Assembly (NCBI RefSeq): GCF_025698545.1
Contig: NC_068567.1
Span: 61,020,705 to 61,084,704 of the forward strand
Source: Gossypium raimondii
Lineage: Eukaryota > Streptophyta > Magnoliopsida > Malvales > Malvaceae
Direction of reading: 5' to 3'
DNA length: 64,000 nucleotides
Part shown: positions 36,355-47,805 of the stretch, piece after piece
Layout of the letters: the number at the start of each line of letters is the position of its first letter
Numbering within the stretch: the stretch's first letter is position 1
Position numbers and translations under genes: made by a program
The notes under the pieces: model-generated
Databases searched by the model: none
Seen by the model: the letters and a program-made list of their open reading frames with translations, nothing else
What the model was told of the DNA's origin: nothing

Positions 36355-39300
36355 ATGGCACAAATCCAACCTGAAGAAAAGCTTAAAGAAGAACCCCAAA
36401 CCATTACTATGATTTCTTCTACAAAACCTACATCCAGTTGTAATAATAATGCTATTTCCATGGCTGCTGCTAAACAGGGGACTAGTTGTAGTAGTGGTAA
36501 TGGTAATGGTAATGGCAATGGCAATGGTGTGACGTTCAAATTCAATGCACATGCACCGGAATTTGTGCCTAAATCACATACACAAATGCCCATTTCGGGT
36601 TATTACTACCCTTGTTTTCATTACCTAGGTGGTGCTGCGGCTGCTGCTTCCGACTGGTTCTTTCTTGGTGAACAAGAACCTTCTGCTTATTTGAGTTCTA
36701 ACCCTAATATTTCCATACCTAATTGTTCTTCTAAGAATGTTCTTACTGATGATCTTCGACAAAAGATCATTAAACAGGTCCATCTTCATTCTGGCTTTTT
36801 TTTTTTTTTATGATTCATTAATTGTTTGATTATATTTCCTTTTATGGTTAATATAAGTTTTAGTCCTTAAAATTGGTAATTATGTTCACTTTGGTGCCTA
36901 TACTTTTCTGTCCGGGCAAACTTGCACGTTTGCCATATTCAGGGACCAAAATGAATACAACTACTAAGTTCAGAGATTAAAAATTATATTAACCCTTCCT
37001 TTTTAAGACGATGATAGGGTGTATCCATGCATAGATGTGGTGTGACCATTGCGAAATAACTCTAGTATAGTGATTGGATCAAATTAGGATTGGTTTGGAT
37101 GAACAGAACGTTTGTCTGCGGCTAGTGTAAAAATAACGGTGACGGTGAGATTAGATATTGTAATGTGAAAAAAAAAAGTAAGCTAAACGCACAACACCGT
37201 ATCCAATTACCCATCTAAACCCCTAACTTTTTTATTATTAGACGGATTAATTTAATCTTATAATATTAAAATACAACTCCGTTAAATAATAAATAAACTA
37301 ATTTAATCCGGAATCTGATACTAATTGTGTGTGTAAAACAGGTGGAATACCAGTTCAGTGACATGAGTCTTCTAGCAAATGAATCTTTGTCAAAGCAAAC
37401 AAGTAAAGATCCTGAAGGTTATGGTGAGGAAACTTATGAATCTATTAGCATTTGTTGTCTCGTTAAAATATGCTTTAAATCTTTATAATTTTCGTAAATT
37501 TAGAATTTAGTGTTTTTATTCTTTGGATTTAAATATATAAATTAAATTGTTAATTTTGGTAAAATCCTTTTGCTAAATTCATGAATATTAGAACATCATT
37601 TTATCAGTTATATAGCTATCAAGTGAGTTTTTATTTGTAAAAGTACCATGAACCATCTCGTATTAAAAGTCAGATTATATTTTGTCTCCTCTACTTATGT
37701 TCGATCAAAGAGCAAACCAGTCTTTTCTGTTCAAAATTTTATCCATTTCTACTTTTCAAAGTTAAAATGACTGACAGTATAACCAGACAGTACCTCATCC
37801 TGGTGCATCTTGACTAGTTTGCTATTTGATTTAACATACAACGATTAATTTAAGTAAAAGGGGTAAAATACAATCGAATCCTAATACAAAGACCTCTATA
37901 ATACTTTTACCGTTTTTATTATTATTTTAAAATGTCATTCGAATATAGGAACTTAGAACACATTTCGACCCGAAATTTGAATATCTAAAAAGTATCATGG
38001 CCTTGTTTTTTAGTGCCGATATCTTTCATTGCTTCAACAAAGAAAATCAAGTCCCTTATTACCAATCACCAGTTGCTAGCTCAAGCACTTCGTTCCTCTT
38101 TAAAGCTTGTAAGTTCTTTTAGTTTCATTGTTCTTTGTTCAACTGCAAAAATCCTTCTTCTGTTTTTTAAAGTGATATCTATGTTCTTTTGACGTGCAAT
38201 GCACGGTATAAGGTTGTGAGCGACGACGGCAAGAAGGTCCGTCGTAAGCACCCATTCACTGAAAAAGAACGAGAACAAGTGCAGTCTCGTACCGTTGTTG
38301 TTGAGAATTTACCTGAAGATCACTCTCATCAGAACCTTGACAAAATTTTTAATGTTGTTGGGAGGTTCGGTTTTTTGTCACTTTCGGTTTCTTGTTTCTT
38401 GTTGTTTGTGTATGGGTGGAAAGTTTCGCTTGCAACTCATGCTATTAGTGTTATCGATACAGTGTGAAGAACATCCGAATATGTCATCCCCAAGAATCGA
38501 ATTCGTCTCGCTCGAAAATCGACTTTGTTATGTCTAACAAGGTAATGGAAGTAGGGACCAAACATGTTTTTTTAGTTAAGACTAAAAGATTATTACACAA
38601 CTTGGCCTTATGGTTCCTTTTCCTGTTCTTTAAGCTACATGCACTTGTGGAATACGAGTCGACGAAGGTCGCTGAGAAGGCGGTATGTTAAAAGCGTTTT
38701 AGCTTGCTAGAACTTCTTGTTTTTAATCAAATTGTTTCTGTAAGTTCCTTTTTTGCAAATCAGGTTGAGAAGTTAAATGATGAAAGGAATTGGAGGAAAG
38801 GGCTCCGAGTAAGGTTGTTGCTTAGACTCTCGGTATGTCTGGATTACGTATTCATTACATTGCGTCTTTCACGATTCGTGTACGATCTGTTTAAGTATTA
38901 TGATATGAACGTGCAGCCAAAATCCGTTTTGAAAACTAGAAAATCGGAATTCGATGGGATACTAGATGACGATGATTCACCGCGCGGTGAACACTCGGAA
39001 GGTTCTTCTCCACCAAACAATGCTGAATCATTTGAGAACATTGTAAGCATCAATGTTCCTTAATCATGTCCATTACTAAGTTTAGACTATCGTGTTAAGA
39101 GTTGACCGGATAAAAAATTTACCTCTTCTGGTAGGTTGAAGATAACACAGTGGGATCGAAAAAGGGATGGTCTAAAGGCCGCGGGAAAGTCCGGGGATGT
39201 GCCCAAAACCACAGTGGGCGTGGGTTACTCGCTGCATCACCTCAACCTAGCAATGCAGTCCAATGTGAGGCATCTGTGAAACAGATTACCAAGGGACCGA

Positions 39301-39368
39301 GAATGCCGGATGGAACTCGGGGTTTCACCATGGGACGAGGCAAACCATTAAGTTTGCCATTGGAGTGA
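36355..39368 (+). CDS. LARP6C: La-related protein 6C-like (LARP6 with PAM2 motif)
   Basis: Plant LARP6B/C proteins bind RNA through a La motif and RRM, and contact poly(A)-binding protein through PAM2 (family knowledge). Exons: 36355-36777, 37342-37423, 38014-38108, 38213-38364, 38463-38541, 38635-38682, 38764-38832, 38917-39042, 39135-39368 (1,308 nt, 435 aa). The PAM2-like motif FKFNAHAPEFVP is at residues 61-72; the La motif runs from LTDDLRQKIIKQVEYQFSD (130 on) to about 220; an RRM-like part at about 228-315 includes TVVVENLP and HALVEYES. The end carries GPRMPDGTRGF, a C-terminal motif of the 6B/6C group. The start is the first ATG in frame (MAQIQPEEK). A GN-rich run (48-58) comes from a GGTAAT microsatellite. 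A family A MITE lies in intron 2 and another palindrome in intron 1. Confidence 0.92.
36848..36995. mobile_element. Small palindrome in LARP6C intron 1
   Basis: Left 'taatataagttttagtcctt' and 'ttcactttggtgcctatact' are mirrored by the right arm 'agggaccaaaatgaatacaa' and 'attaaaaattatattaaccc'. About 150 bp, no coding. It resembles the arms of the element at 20883-21590. Confidence 0.55.
37637..37911. mobile_element. MITE-like palindrome, family A copy 4 (LARP6C intron 2)
   Basis: Starts GTAAAAGTACCATGAACC and ends CTCTATAATACTTTTACC. Left-arm markers ('agtcagattatattttgtct', 'atgttcgatcaaagagcaaa') and inverted right-arm markers ('gctatttgatttaacataca', 'aaatacaatcgaatcctaat') are recognisable but eroded. 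Confidence 0.8.
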
Positions 39369-42255
39369 TCGACCGCACGTTATTTTCATTTTCATTTTTT
39401 TCTTGCCTGCGATCTACATTAACCAAACTACTATTGAAATGCTTTAGTAGCCATGCATAGTGTGGCCTATATAATATGTTATACCAATAATGCAAGGTTG
39501 TATAGTTTAGTACTGCTTCTTCCTTAGATAGCCATTTTCTTTTGGCACATCATCATTCTGTTTTGGTTCTGTAATGTATCCGAAATAAGATCGGAAACGT
39601 CGCGTACGGTTTTTTTCTCTTCTTCTGTCAAACCGGTGAAATTACATCTATTTCGAACAATAAACATGACCTAAACAGATAAACCGACTCGGCACTCGTT
39701 CGCTTCGGCTCTCTTGATAGCTTACTGTAGACTCCTTGATACAGCAATGATAGGAGATCTTAAAACTGCTGCAAATGGTTAATTATTATAACAATTTGAA
39801 ATGTGTATAGATTTAATAAAAAGGCCAACAATGTGTGTTTAGATTCATAATCGAATATGGAAGTATCAAGAGATATTCTTCGAAAGAGTTCGAAGTACCG
39901 TTCATTGGGAACAAGTTGGTACTGTCCACTATTAAGGTTTTGTCTCCTCTTTTGAGAGCATGAAATGGAAATGAGTTCAACAGAGTAAGAGTGTTACAGG
40001 CCAAGACTTTAGCTCTAATCACTTGTGGCTTTAAGCTCGATTCTTACGACAACAAGCTTAAATCGACCTCCTTTTCCTAACCATTTTGCTAAGCAAATGC
40101 AACATTACTAATATGTTGATCCATCTTCATCACCACCCAACTTTATGTTGAGGGGACTCTAACGTACTTTTATGGTTTATGGTTGGTAGCATTAAAATTC
40201 GTGAAAAAAATGAATACTATGGTCGCAAAAAGTTTTGGATTAAATTTGTGATTAAACTTATAGAAATTCATGACCCAGGCTGATTGAGTTTTAGCTCGTT
40301 GGCATTAGTATTGTTACCAGTGTAAGAGGATGTAGTTTTGATCGCTCTAACATGTTTTATTCTCTTATTTAAGGGTTTGGGAGGGTTATACCCAGTCAAT
40401 GGCGTAACGTAATAGAGGCCTAGGGAGCCATGGCCCCCCTAAAATGATAAATTTTTAATTTAGGTCATTTATAATTTATAAAATTTTAAATTAATAATGG
40501 TAAAATTGCACTCTACCCCCCCAAATGATAAAATTTTGATTTAACCATTTAAAAATTATAAAGATATAAACTATTAAAATGATGAAATTACATTTTTACT
40601 ATAATAAAAATATACAACTTAATTCCAACCTCTCAAAAAAATTTTCAGGCTCGGCCATTGTACTTGTAATCCAATGGTGCCATGTGGTAACCTTTCAGAA
40701 CGTCATGGGGTAAACTAATGATGTTAGTGCGGAGGTACCAAACTAGTTGCTGGAATACAAATTCAAGGACCAACTAGGTACAAATGGAAAAATTTAGAGG
40801 CCAAATTATATATTATCCCATTTTTAAATTAAAAGTTTTTTTAAATTATTTTTAAATAGAGAGGAAGAACATTGGACAATTATTATTATTTAAATAGAGA
40901 GGAAGATTATAATGTTACATTAATTTTAATTCCAACTTTTTTTTCTTTTCTTTTTTTTTTATAGAAAAAGGGAAAATTATATAATGTTACATTAACTTTA
41001 TGCCCTTTCTAACAAAGGCACAGTCATCTAAATCCAATGGCAATTAAGTATAGAAAAACAACTTTGTATAAACTAATAAGTTGCTTTGCCTTATGGAGTA
41101 AGGCAGTTCAGTCTCTATCCACTGCATTAAACAAAGCATTTCCTAACTTAATACATCAATTTAGGGGACTAAAACTTGATTCGATTTAAAAAAATTAAAA
41201 AAAATTTAAATTTCGAGTTATTCGAGTCAACTTGTATAAATAATTTGAGTTTCGAGTTGAATTTTACAATTCAAATAACAGATTGGTGTAAATACTTCTT
41301 TAGTCCCCATCAATTTTGAAAATGAACAAATTAGTCTCTCTCTCAACAAAATTACAAAAAAATCAAAATAATTTTTAAAATTCAAAATATTTATAAAAAT
41401 TTAAATTTTATATTCTTAAAAAATTATAAAAATTTTAGAAAAATTCTTTTGCTTTGAAAAAGTTTTCAAATTTATGTGTTCTAACATGGAATTAGTTATA
41501 CTATAATAAGATTTTAATTTTACATGTTTAATTTTTAATTTAACTCGAACAATTTCACTCGATTTGAAAAAAATTTAAATCAAGTTAGGATGATAAAATA
41601 AGACTCGTCAACTCGATTAAGTCGAAATTTTTTCACACAATTCAATCGAATGTTCTCTCATACATAAATTACTTATACATATCAATTGGAATTAAGCATA
41701 ATTAACTTAACAACTAAATTCTAATCAGATCTGTTCATGGGCCGAGCTATGACTCAGCTCCAAAAAATTTTCAAACAGATCTAACTCTTACTAACTAGAA
41801 TAAATATGGATAAGAACTCAAATACTTTTTTTATACAATATCTACTTTTACCTATAACTCTCTCAATCTAAAAAAAAAACACATTTAAACATGTTCGATC
41901 TATGTTCTCGTTATTGTTGCAATAATAACTGTGTCACTTGAACTACGATTGAATCCCTATCTTGACTTCCTTTTCATTAACATGATATTTATCTCTCCTA
42001 CATGCCCAATCAACTTTTTTTTTCCTTTTAAATTAACTTTTCAATGTTCTTTTCATGACACTAAACTTGTCCAATAAGCAAAACCCCAATAAATCACTCA
42101 CCATTTTCATTTTCATCCATTCTTATTACAAACTAAGAAGCTTAAACCCTATAAAAGCCCACCATAAAATAATTAAGAAAAAAAAAACCCTTCAAATGTT
42201 TACATATATTCATAAATAAAATTTCTCTTCTTTTATTTTTTTTTTCTTTTTGCTG
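39369..42255. other. Intergenic region, no gene recognised
   Basis: Starts with the LARP6C 3' UTR (to about 39550). A stretch near 39800-40080 is less AT-rich but has no convincing frame. Then come a SINE-like copy (40285-40400), a family B copy (40415-40665) and AT-rich filler. The promoter of the small membrane protein is at the right end, with a pyrimidine-rich leader. Confidence 0.7.
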
Positions 42256-42618
42256 ATGTCTTCTACACCATTAGAGCAGCAATCACCACCGCCACCATAT
42301 GGAGGAGTGACCCAACAAGCCTACACGGTTCATAGGGGTCACGGGTCGGTTGGACCTGTCATAGCCGTTCTTACAGTGATCACAATCCTCGGTATCATTG
42401 CTGCAATGATCGGGAGACTGTGTTCAGGCCGGCGTCGTATCATGGGCCATGCTCCATCATATGATTGTGAAAGTTGGACCGAGAGGAAGTGCTCTTCTTG
42501 CCTTGACGGTCGACCCGACTCATCTCCGCCGCGGGAGGCGCCGGTTGTGACGGTACCTATAGAGGATACTCACCAAGAAATCAAGGAAGAAAAGAGTCAA
42601 ATAAGGTGCTCGAGTTAA
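42256..42618 (+). CDS. Small single-pass membrane protein, uncharacterised plant family
   Basis: A single-exon gene of 120 aa. The start is the only early ATG in frame (MSSTPLEQQSPPPPYGG). A proline-rich N-terminus is followed by one clear hydrophobic helix at residues 33-54 (GPVIAVLTVITILGIIAAMI), a basic GRLCSGRRR stop-transfer patch, a Cys-bearing segment (WTERKCSSCLDGR, 74-86) and an acidic/basic tail. The pattern suggests a tail facing the cytosol, by the positive-inside rule (inference). Similar small plant proteins exist from memory, but I know no function. Codon use and composition are clearly coding compared with the flanks. Confidence 0.78.
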   Translation: MSSTPLEQQSPPPPYGGVTQQAYTVHRGHGSVGPVIAVLTVITILGIIAAMIGRLCSGRRRIMGHAPSYDCESWTERKCSSCLDGRPDSSPPREAPVVTVPIEDTHQEIKEEKSQIRCSS

Positions 42619-45444
42619 AAGACGAAAGCAACATGAAAGTAGGAGTGAAACTTAATTATTATTATCAGTTTGTAGTGTTTTTTTTTCTAATATACAAATA
42701 GATTGATTCAATCGAATTAATCAAACCAATAAATTAATAATTTAAGTGATTCGATCATCGATTCGATATAAAAAATATTATAAAAAATTATGCGATGATC
42801 ACTGTTGATTCTACACCATTTTTTAAAATTTATTTATGAATTCATCACCTTAGTTTATAAAAATAAGAAATTAATATACAAAGTATTAGCAAAATATAAG
42901 CAATTTAACGATTTATCACTTTTGTCTCAAGGCATGAACTTCATTTCCTCGAGACTTGTAAATATCAAAATAAAATTTCAAAATTTATAAAGAAGTCTGT
43001 CTCGAGCATGTTGTTAAAACTTGAGAAAAAGAATTTAGATTCGAATCCTAATCTCGTATTAGATTCAACCTAAATCTTAACTGATTAGATTATAATTAAT
43101 ATGTATCTATGATTTAATTATATAGATTTTAGTATTGTTTGACATTGATTGTTTTGACAAGGAAATGCGATAACATACATTTGAATCCGATGATCGAATC
43201 AAATATAGTGTCGATTAATTCACTTGTTTTTTAATAAAAATAAAATACAATTTAACTCTCCGTAACACTTTTAAAAAAATAAATCTATCCAAACCAAACT
43301 AATCCAATTGTACCCAAAATAATGAAATTACAAACCTGTTGCTGGGTTGATGGGCTTTGGGGGCTGAAAATTGGGCTTTCATGTTGGCCCATTTCAAACA
43401 TTTTCATTAGTATATAATATGAATCATATATTTCTTTTCTCTTTGTTTTTAAATTTGCTTTTTTATGATTTTTTTACTTTAACAAATTTATTATAGGTTC
43501 TGATCATATCTATTTTTTACACAATTCCTAAAATTATCCATAGTCACTCTCCAACTCATAAATAGGAGGATAATGCAACTCTTCATTTTCTCAAAAAGGT
43601 TTATATGATCAAAACTTAACGAATTTATTAAAAACAACTCTTCAATTTTTATAAAATAAAAAATTAAATGTCGAAATAAAAAAATCTCAATATTTATAAA
43701 ATTAAAAAATCAAATTAAATCAAAAAGTAATAATCATCAATTAATCCTTTTCTAAGGGTCCCATAGGTGAGTGTTGACGAAAGATTTCTTCCTATCCAAT
43801 TTTTACTTTTTAATGAAAACTTCCAAACATTTCAATATAATTGCCTCATCTATTCGTTCTCAAAAACTCCACAACTTTTCTTTAGTCAGTTAAGTGATTT
43901 AATAAAATATCGAGAAATTATTTTATACATTATCAGTGAAATAAAAAAATTTATAAATTAATTTAAAATATTGTCATATATACATATAAAAGCATCGTAA
44001 ACCTACTTATAATTCTTTTCGTAAAAATATCTCTTTAGTCTCTTTCAATCTTGAAATTGAGTAAATGGACCCCTTTCAACGAAATCGGATCAATCTAGTT
44101 TATGTGAATTTCAAAAGTGAGCTACCGAGGAAAATTAATCATAGCGTCAATATTTTCCGTCAACTCTATGTAATTTTGATTGATATAATAATAAACTTAG
44201 CCCTGAATGTGTACACATTTTGTCAATGCAGTCATGATCGAACAAATTTTGCCCCAAACATTTGTGTAAATTTGCAAATGTTGAGGTTAAATTTATTAAA
44301 CTTTTTTAGAATCAATATCAAATTGACAAAATATGTAAATATTGAGAGCTAAATTCGTTATTATACCAATCAAAATTATGTACAATTGATGAAAGGTATT
44401 AACTTTGTGATTATTTATCTTTAATTACTCACTTTCGAAATTAACAGAGATTAATTTACTTCATTTTCAGGGACTAAATTGTTCAATTTTAAAATTGAGA
44501 AAGACTGAAAAATATTTTTACCTATTTTTTCCTTTCAACGATTAGGTACAAAATAATTATCCTAAAATATGAATACACACATGGAATCAATTTTAACATA
44601 CCCAAAATGCAGGCCATCATGAAGCATGATCATTGGATATAAGTGGCTGCAAGTTGTAATTTGAAAATCATCCACCACCGCCATCACCGCCACTACTACC
44701 ACCGCCACCCCAATTGAAATTTGGGTTAAACATTGTTTTATATTTATGTGTTTGTGTGGGGCCACTTTGAGGACAACATAGTAGCACTACAAATTATTAT
44801 TTTTATTACCATTGACATATTTAACAATGTTATATAAGGTATAATGATTTTTTGGCCCTCCAATTTTATAAAAAAATTATTTTAGTCTTTTTATTTTATT
44901 TTTCGCCTTTTTGAATTTTTAAAATTATAGTTTTTGTCAAATCATCCCAAAATGAATGGAAAAGTTGACGTTTGTTAACTTTGCTGTCGTGGCATACACA
45001 TGGATTGCCACGTAGACGACATGTCAGCATTTAATTATTTTATTTGAAAATTTAAAAATATAATGTTTAATGATTTTTTTAATTTTAAAAATAGTTTTTA
45101 TAAATTAAAAAATTAATTAAATGTTGACTTGTCATTCACGTGTATGCAACGTCAACAAAGTTAAAAATGTAAAATTTTCATTCATTTTAAGGTGATTTGA
45201 CAAAAAATACTAATTTAAAGGCTAAAAAGATGAAAAATTAAATGGAAATTTAAAATATTTTTTTAATTAGAGGTCAAATAAGTTATTATGTTTTAACATT
45301 TTCTTGTGAAAATGTTTTATTTGGATAATAAGTGAAAATTTTAATGTTAAAACGATAACGACAATACAACAATATTTTCTAGTCAATTACCCAAAAGAAA
45401 CATTATTCAAATAAATTATAATTTATTTAGTGTCTATATAGGAG

Positions 45445-45807
45445 GTAAAAGTACTGTTGAGGTTTTACACTAATAGTGAGATTACATTTTGTCATCTTTA
45501 CTAAAAAAAACGGAGCAAATTACTCCCTATACATTAGATCAAAGAACAAACTGATAATTTTTGTTGAAAATTTCATTTATTTCTACTGTTAAAAACTGAT
45601 TCATGTATGTCAAAATGAGTTATATGTGGCACGTCGCATGTAATTGTTTAGTTATTTTGTCAACTGCGTTAGTTTTTAACAGTAAAAATGAATGATTTTT
45701 TTCACAGAATTAACCAATCTGCTTATTGATATAATGTATAAGGCTAAGTAGAGAGAACAAAATACAACTTGACTCCTAATATAAGCGCTTTCATAATACT
45801 TTTACCC
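45445..45807. mobile_element. MITE-like palindrome, family A copy 5 (intergenic)
   Basis: Starts GTAAAAGTACTGTTGAGG and ends TTTCATAATACTTTTACC. Internal 'catttatttctactgttaaa' is mirrored by 'tttaacagtaaaaatgaatg'. Confidence 0.84.
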
Positions 45808-47642
45808 ATAGATGATGCAGTAAAAGACTTCTATTGTACATAAACAAAACTTCTTTATAAGTTTTCAATTAAAATCGATAATTACAAATACTAAATTAAA
45901 TAATTCAATACCGTTAATGACCTAATTCATGCATAATTTGTACATAATGGAATGGGATAAATATCAAATTTATACATAAATTTTGGTTTAATGTGTCATT
46001 TTATACATTAACTTTAAATTTGTGCAATTGTACACATGAAAATTTGATTGTGGTTCAAATGTATACATGAGATCTTAATTTTGATTCAGTCCTATACATT
46101 TATAGAAATAAATAATCAATTTATTTTTATACGGATATATATAATTATTAATGCATGCAATATATAAACATAAAATGATACTATATTAATATTTGTATTA
46201 ATAATTGATGAGAATGGATCAAATAAAATTTTATGTATAAAATTGTATAAAATCAAAATTATTGTATAAAAGTGTATATTAGACCAAAATTCATGAATAG
46301 TTTTGAAATTTATCCCTCGAGGAATTTCATACTTATTATTAAATTATTAAATATTTATTATTAAATTAATTAGGAATTGAGCAATTATATTTGGTTTAAA
46401 TATAGAAAAAGATTTTATTAAAGTATGGCCAATGAATGTTCTAGACTTCAAAGATGAAGTGACAGCAAATTGGGGGTAAATATTATAAACCCACAAAAAT
46501 AGTGTCCTGAAAAGAAAATACAAAGAATTATAAAGAAAGGTCATGGAATCAATGTCAATTTGTAGTTTTGGTCCCTCTATTATACTCAAGATTTGATATT
46601 TAATCTCTATAATTTGATTCCCATGCTTTTATAATGATTCAAGTTAATCCAAATGGTCAAGGCTGCTAGTAATTTCAACTAAAATTTGAATGTGATTTTT
46701 TCAAGTTTCTCATACTTGGATAAGTGGTCGAACTAGTTTGGTCGATTCGCTTAATTTGATTAAATAAATCATTAAAAGTTCATAAAAAAATATGGCTCAA
46801 CTGGTCGGTATCGATTCTCAGACCAATCGATCCAATGCCTTTCTTCGGGCCAATACCCCAACCAATTTCTGATCCGATTCAAACATGATTTTTTAATTCA
46901 GCTCTAAATTTATTATAGTAATAATAAGAATAGAAACCATAGACTAAACCTGAAAAAAAAAAACTATACATTAATACAAGTTTAATTTTTGGACAATTCC
47001 TATTTTTATCCCTTATCGAAAAAAATTAAAATATGCTATCGGTCTCTATACTTTTAGAAATTTGAAATTTAGTTTTATACTTTTATTTTTACGAATTTAA
47101 TTTTACTACTTTTCAAATTTTAAAATTCAGTCCAATTATTAATCTTGTTAAAAAATTCATTAAATTTGGAAAAATACTCACTTGATAGCTATGTAACTAA
47201 AAATAATAATGTTGTAATCAGCCTGAATTTAAACTAAAAATTACGGTAAACTTGAAGAAGTCATCAATTATGTTTTTTTTTTTTTTGATCACTTAAATAT
47301 GAAAAGTTATAAAATTGTCATTAACTATTCAATTTTATATTTTTTTCACCATCCAACTAATGTAAAATGCAAACACCCAAAACTCCAAAATAGTTGCGTG
47401 ACAAAAAAATACAAAATTAAATAATTGAGTGACCAATTTGTAACTTTTCATAGTTAAAGTGACAAAAAAAGAAAAAAGAACATAGTCGGATGACTAGTAA
47501 TGTAGTTTACCCAAAAATTATTCATCAAAGAAAAAAACAAATAAACGGAGAGGTACAGACAAAATGCTTACCCAAACTCCAAAGAGAAGGTGAGCCCCCA
47601 TTTTTATATTTGAAAAAAAAAATTAAAACGAACGAAGCGGGA

Positions 47643-47736
47643 TTAGGGTTTTACAGAGAAGATGAAGAGAAGTCTCTAGAGAGAGAAATGAAAGAGTTAG
47701 GTAATTTACTGTATGTATATTTATATATATAAAAAC
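47643..47736 (+). promoter_or_regulatory. Telo-box and TATA-like motif before CYP40
   Basis: TTAGGGTTT (47643-47651) is an inverted telo-box. TATATATATAAAAAC (about 47722-47736) is a plausible TATA box 70 bp before the start codon, though alternative AT-rich sites exist. Confidence 0.4.
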
Positions 47737-47805
47737 ATACAAACGGTATCAGCAAGAACAGAGAGAAAAATAAAAAGACATTAGAGAGCGATATACATTT
47801 GGAAT

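Larger units (their letters stand above)
42619..47805. other. Intergenic region, no gene recognised
   Basis: About 5.2 kb. It holds a site II motif cluster at 43345-43396 without an obvious gene, a CCACC/ACC microsatellite at about 44668-44710 with a tiny minus-strand frame, a family A MITE (45445-45807), a 'gtacatgagatc' type palindrome around 45950-46320, family C repeat (about 47030-47250), and the CYP40 promoter at the right. Confidence 0.68.

Noticed and set aside
36295-36593. Minus-strand frames opposite LARP6C exon 1
   Set aside because: Repeats such as poly-(Pro-Leu) and poly-Thr come from the antisense of the GGTAAT microsatellite that codes Gly-Asn in LARP6C.
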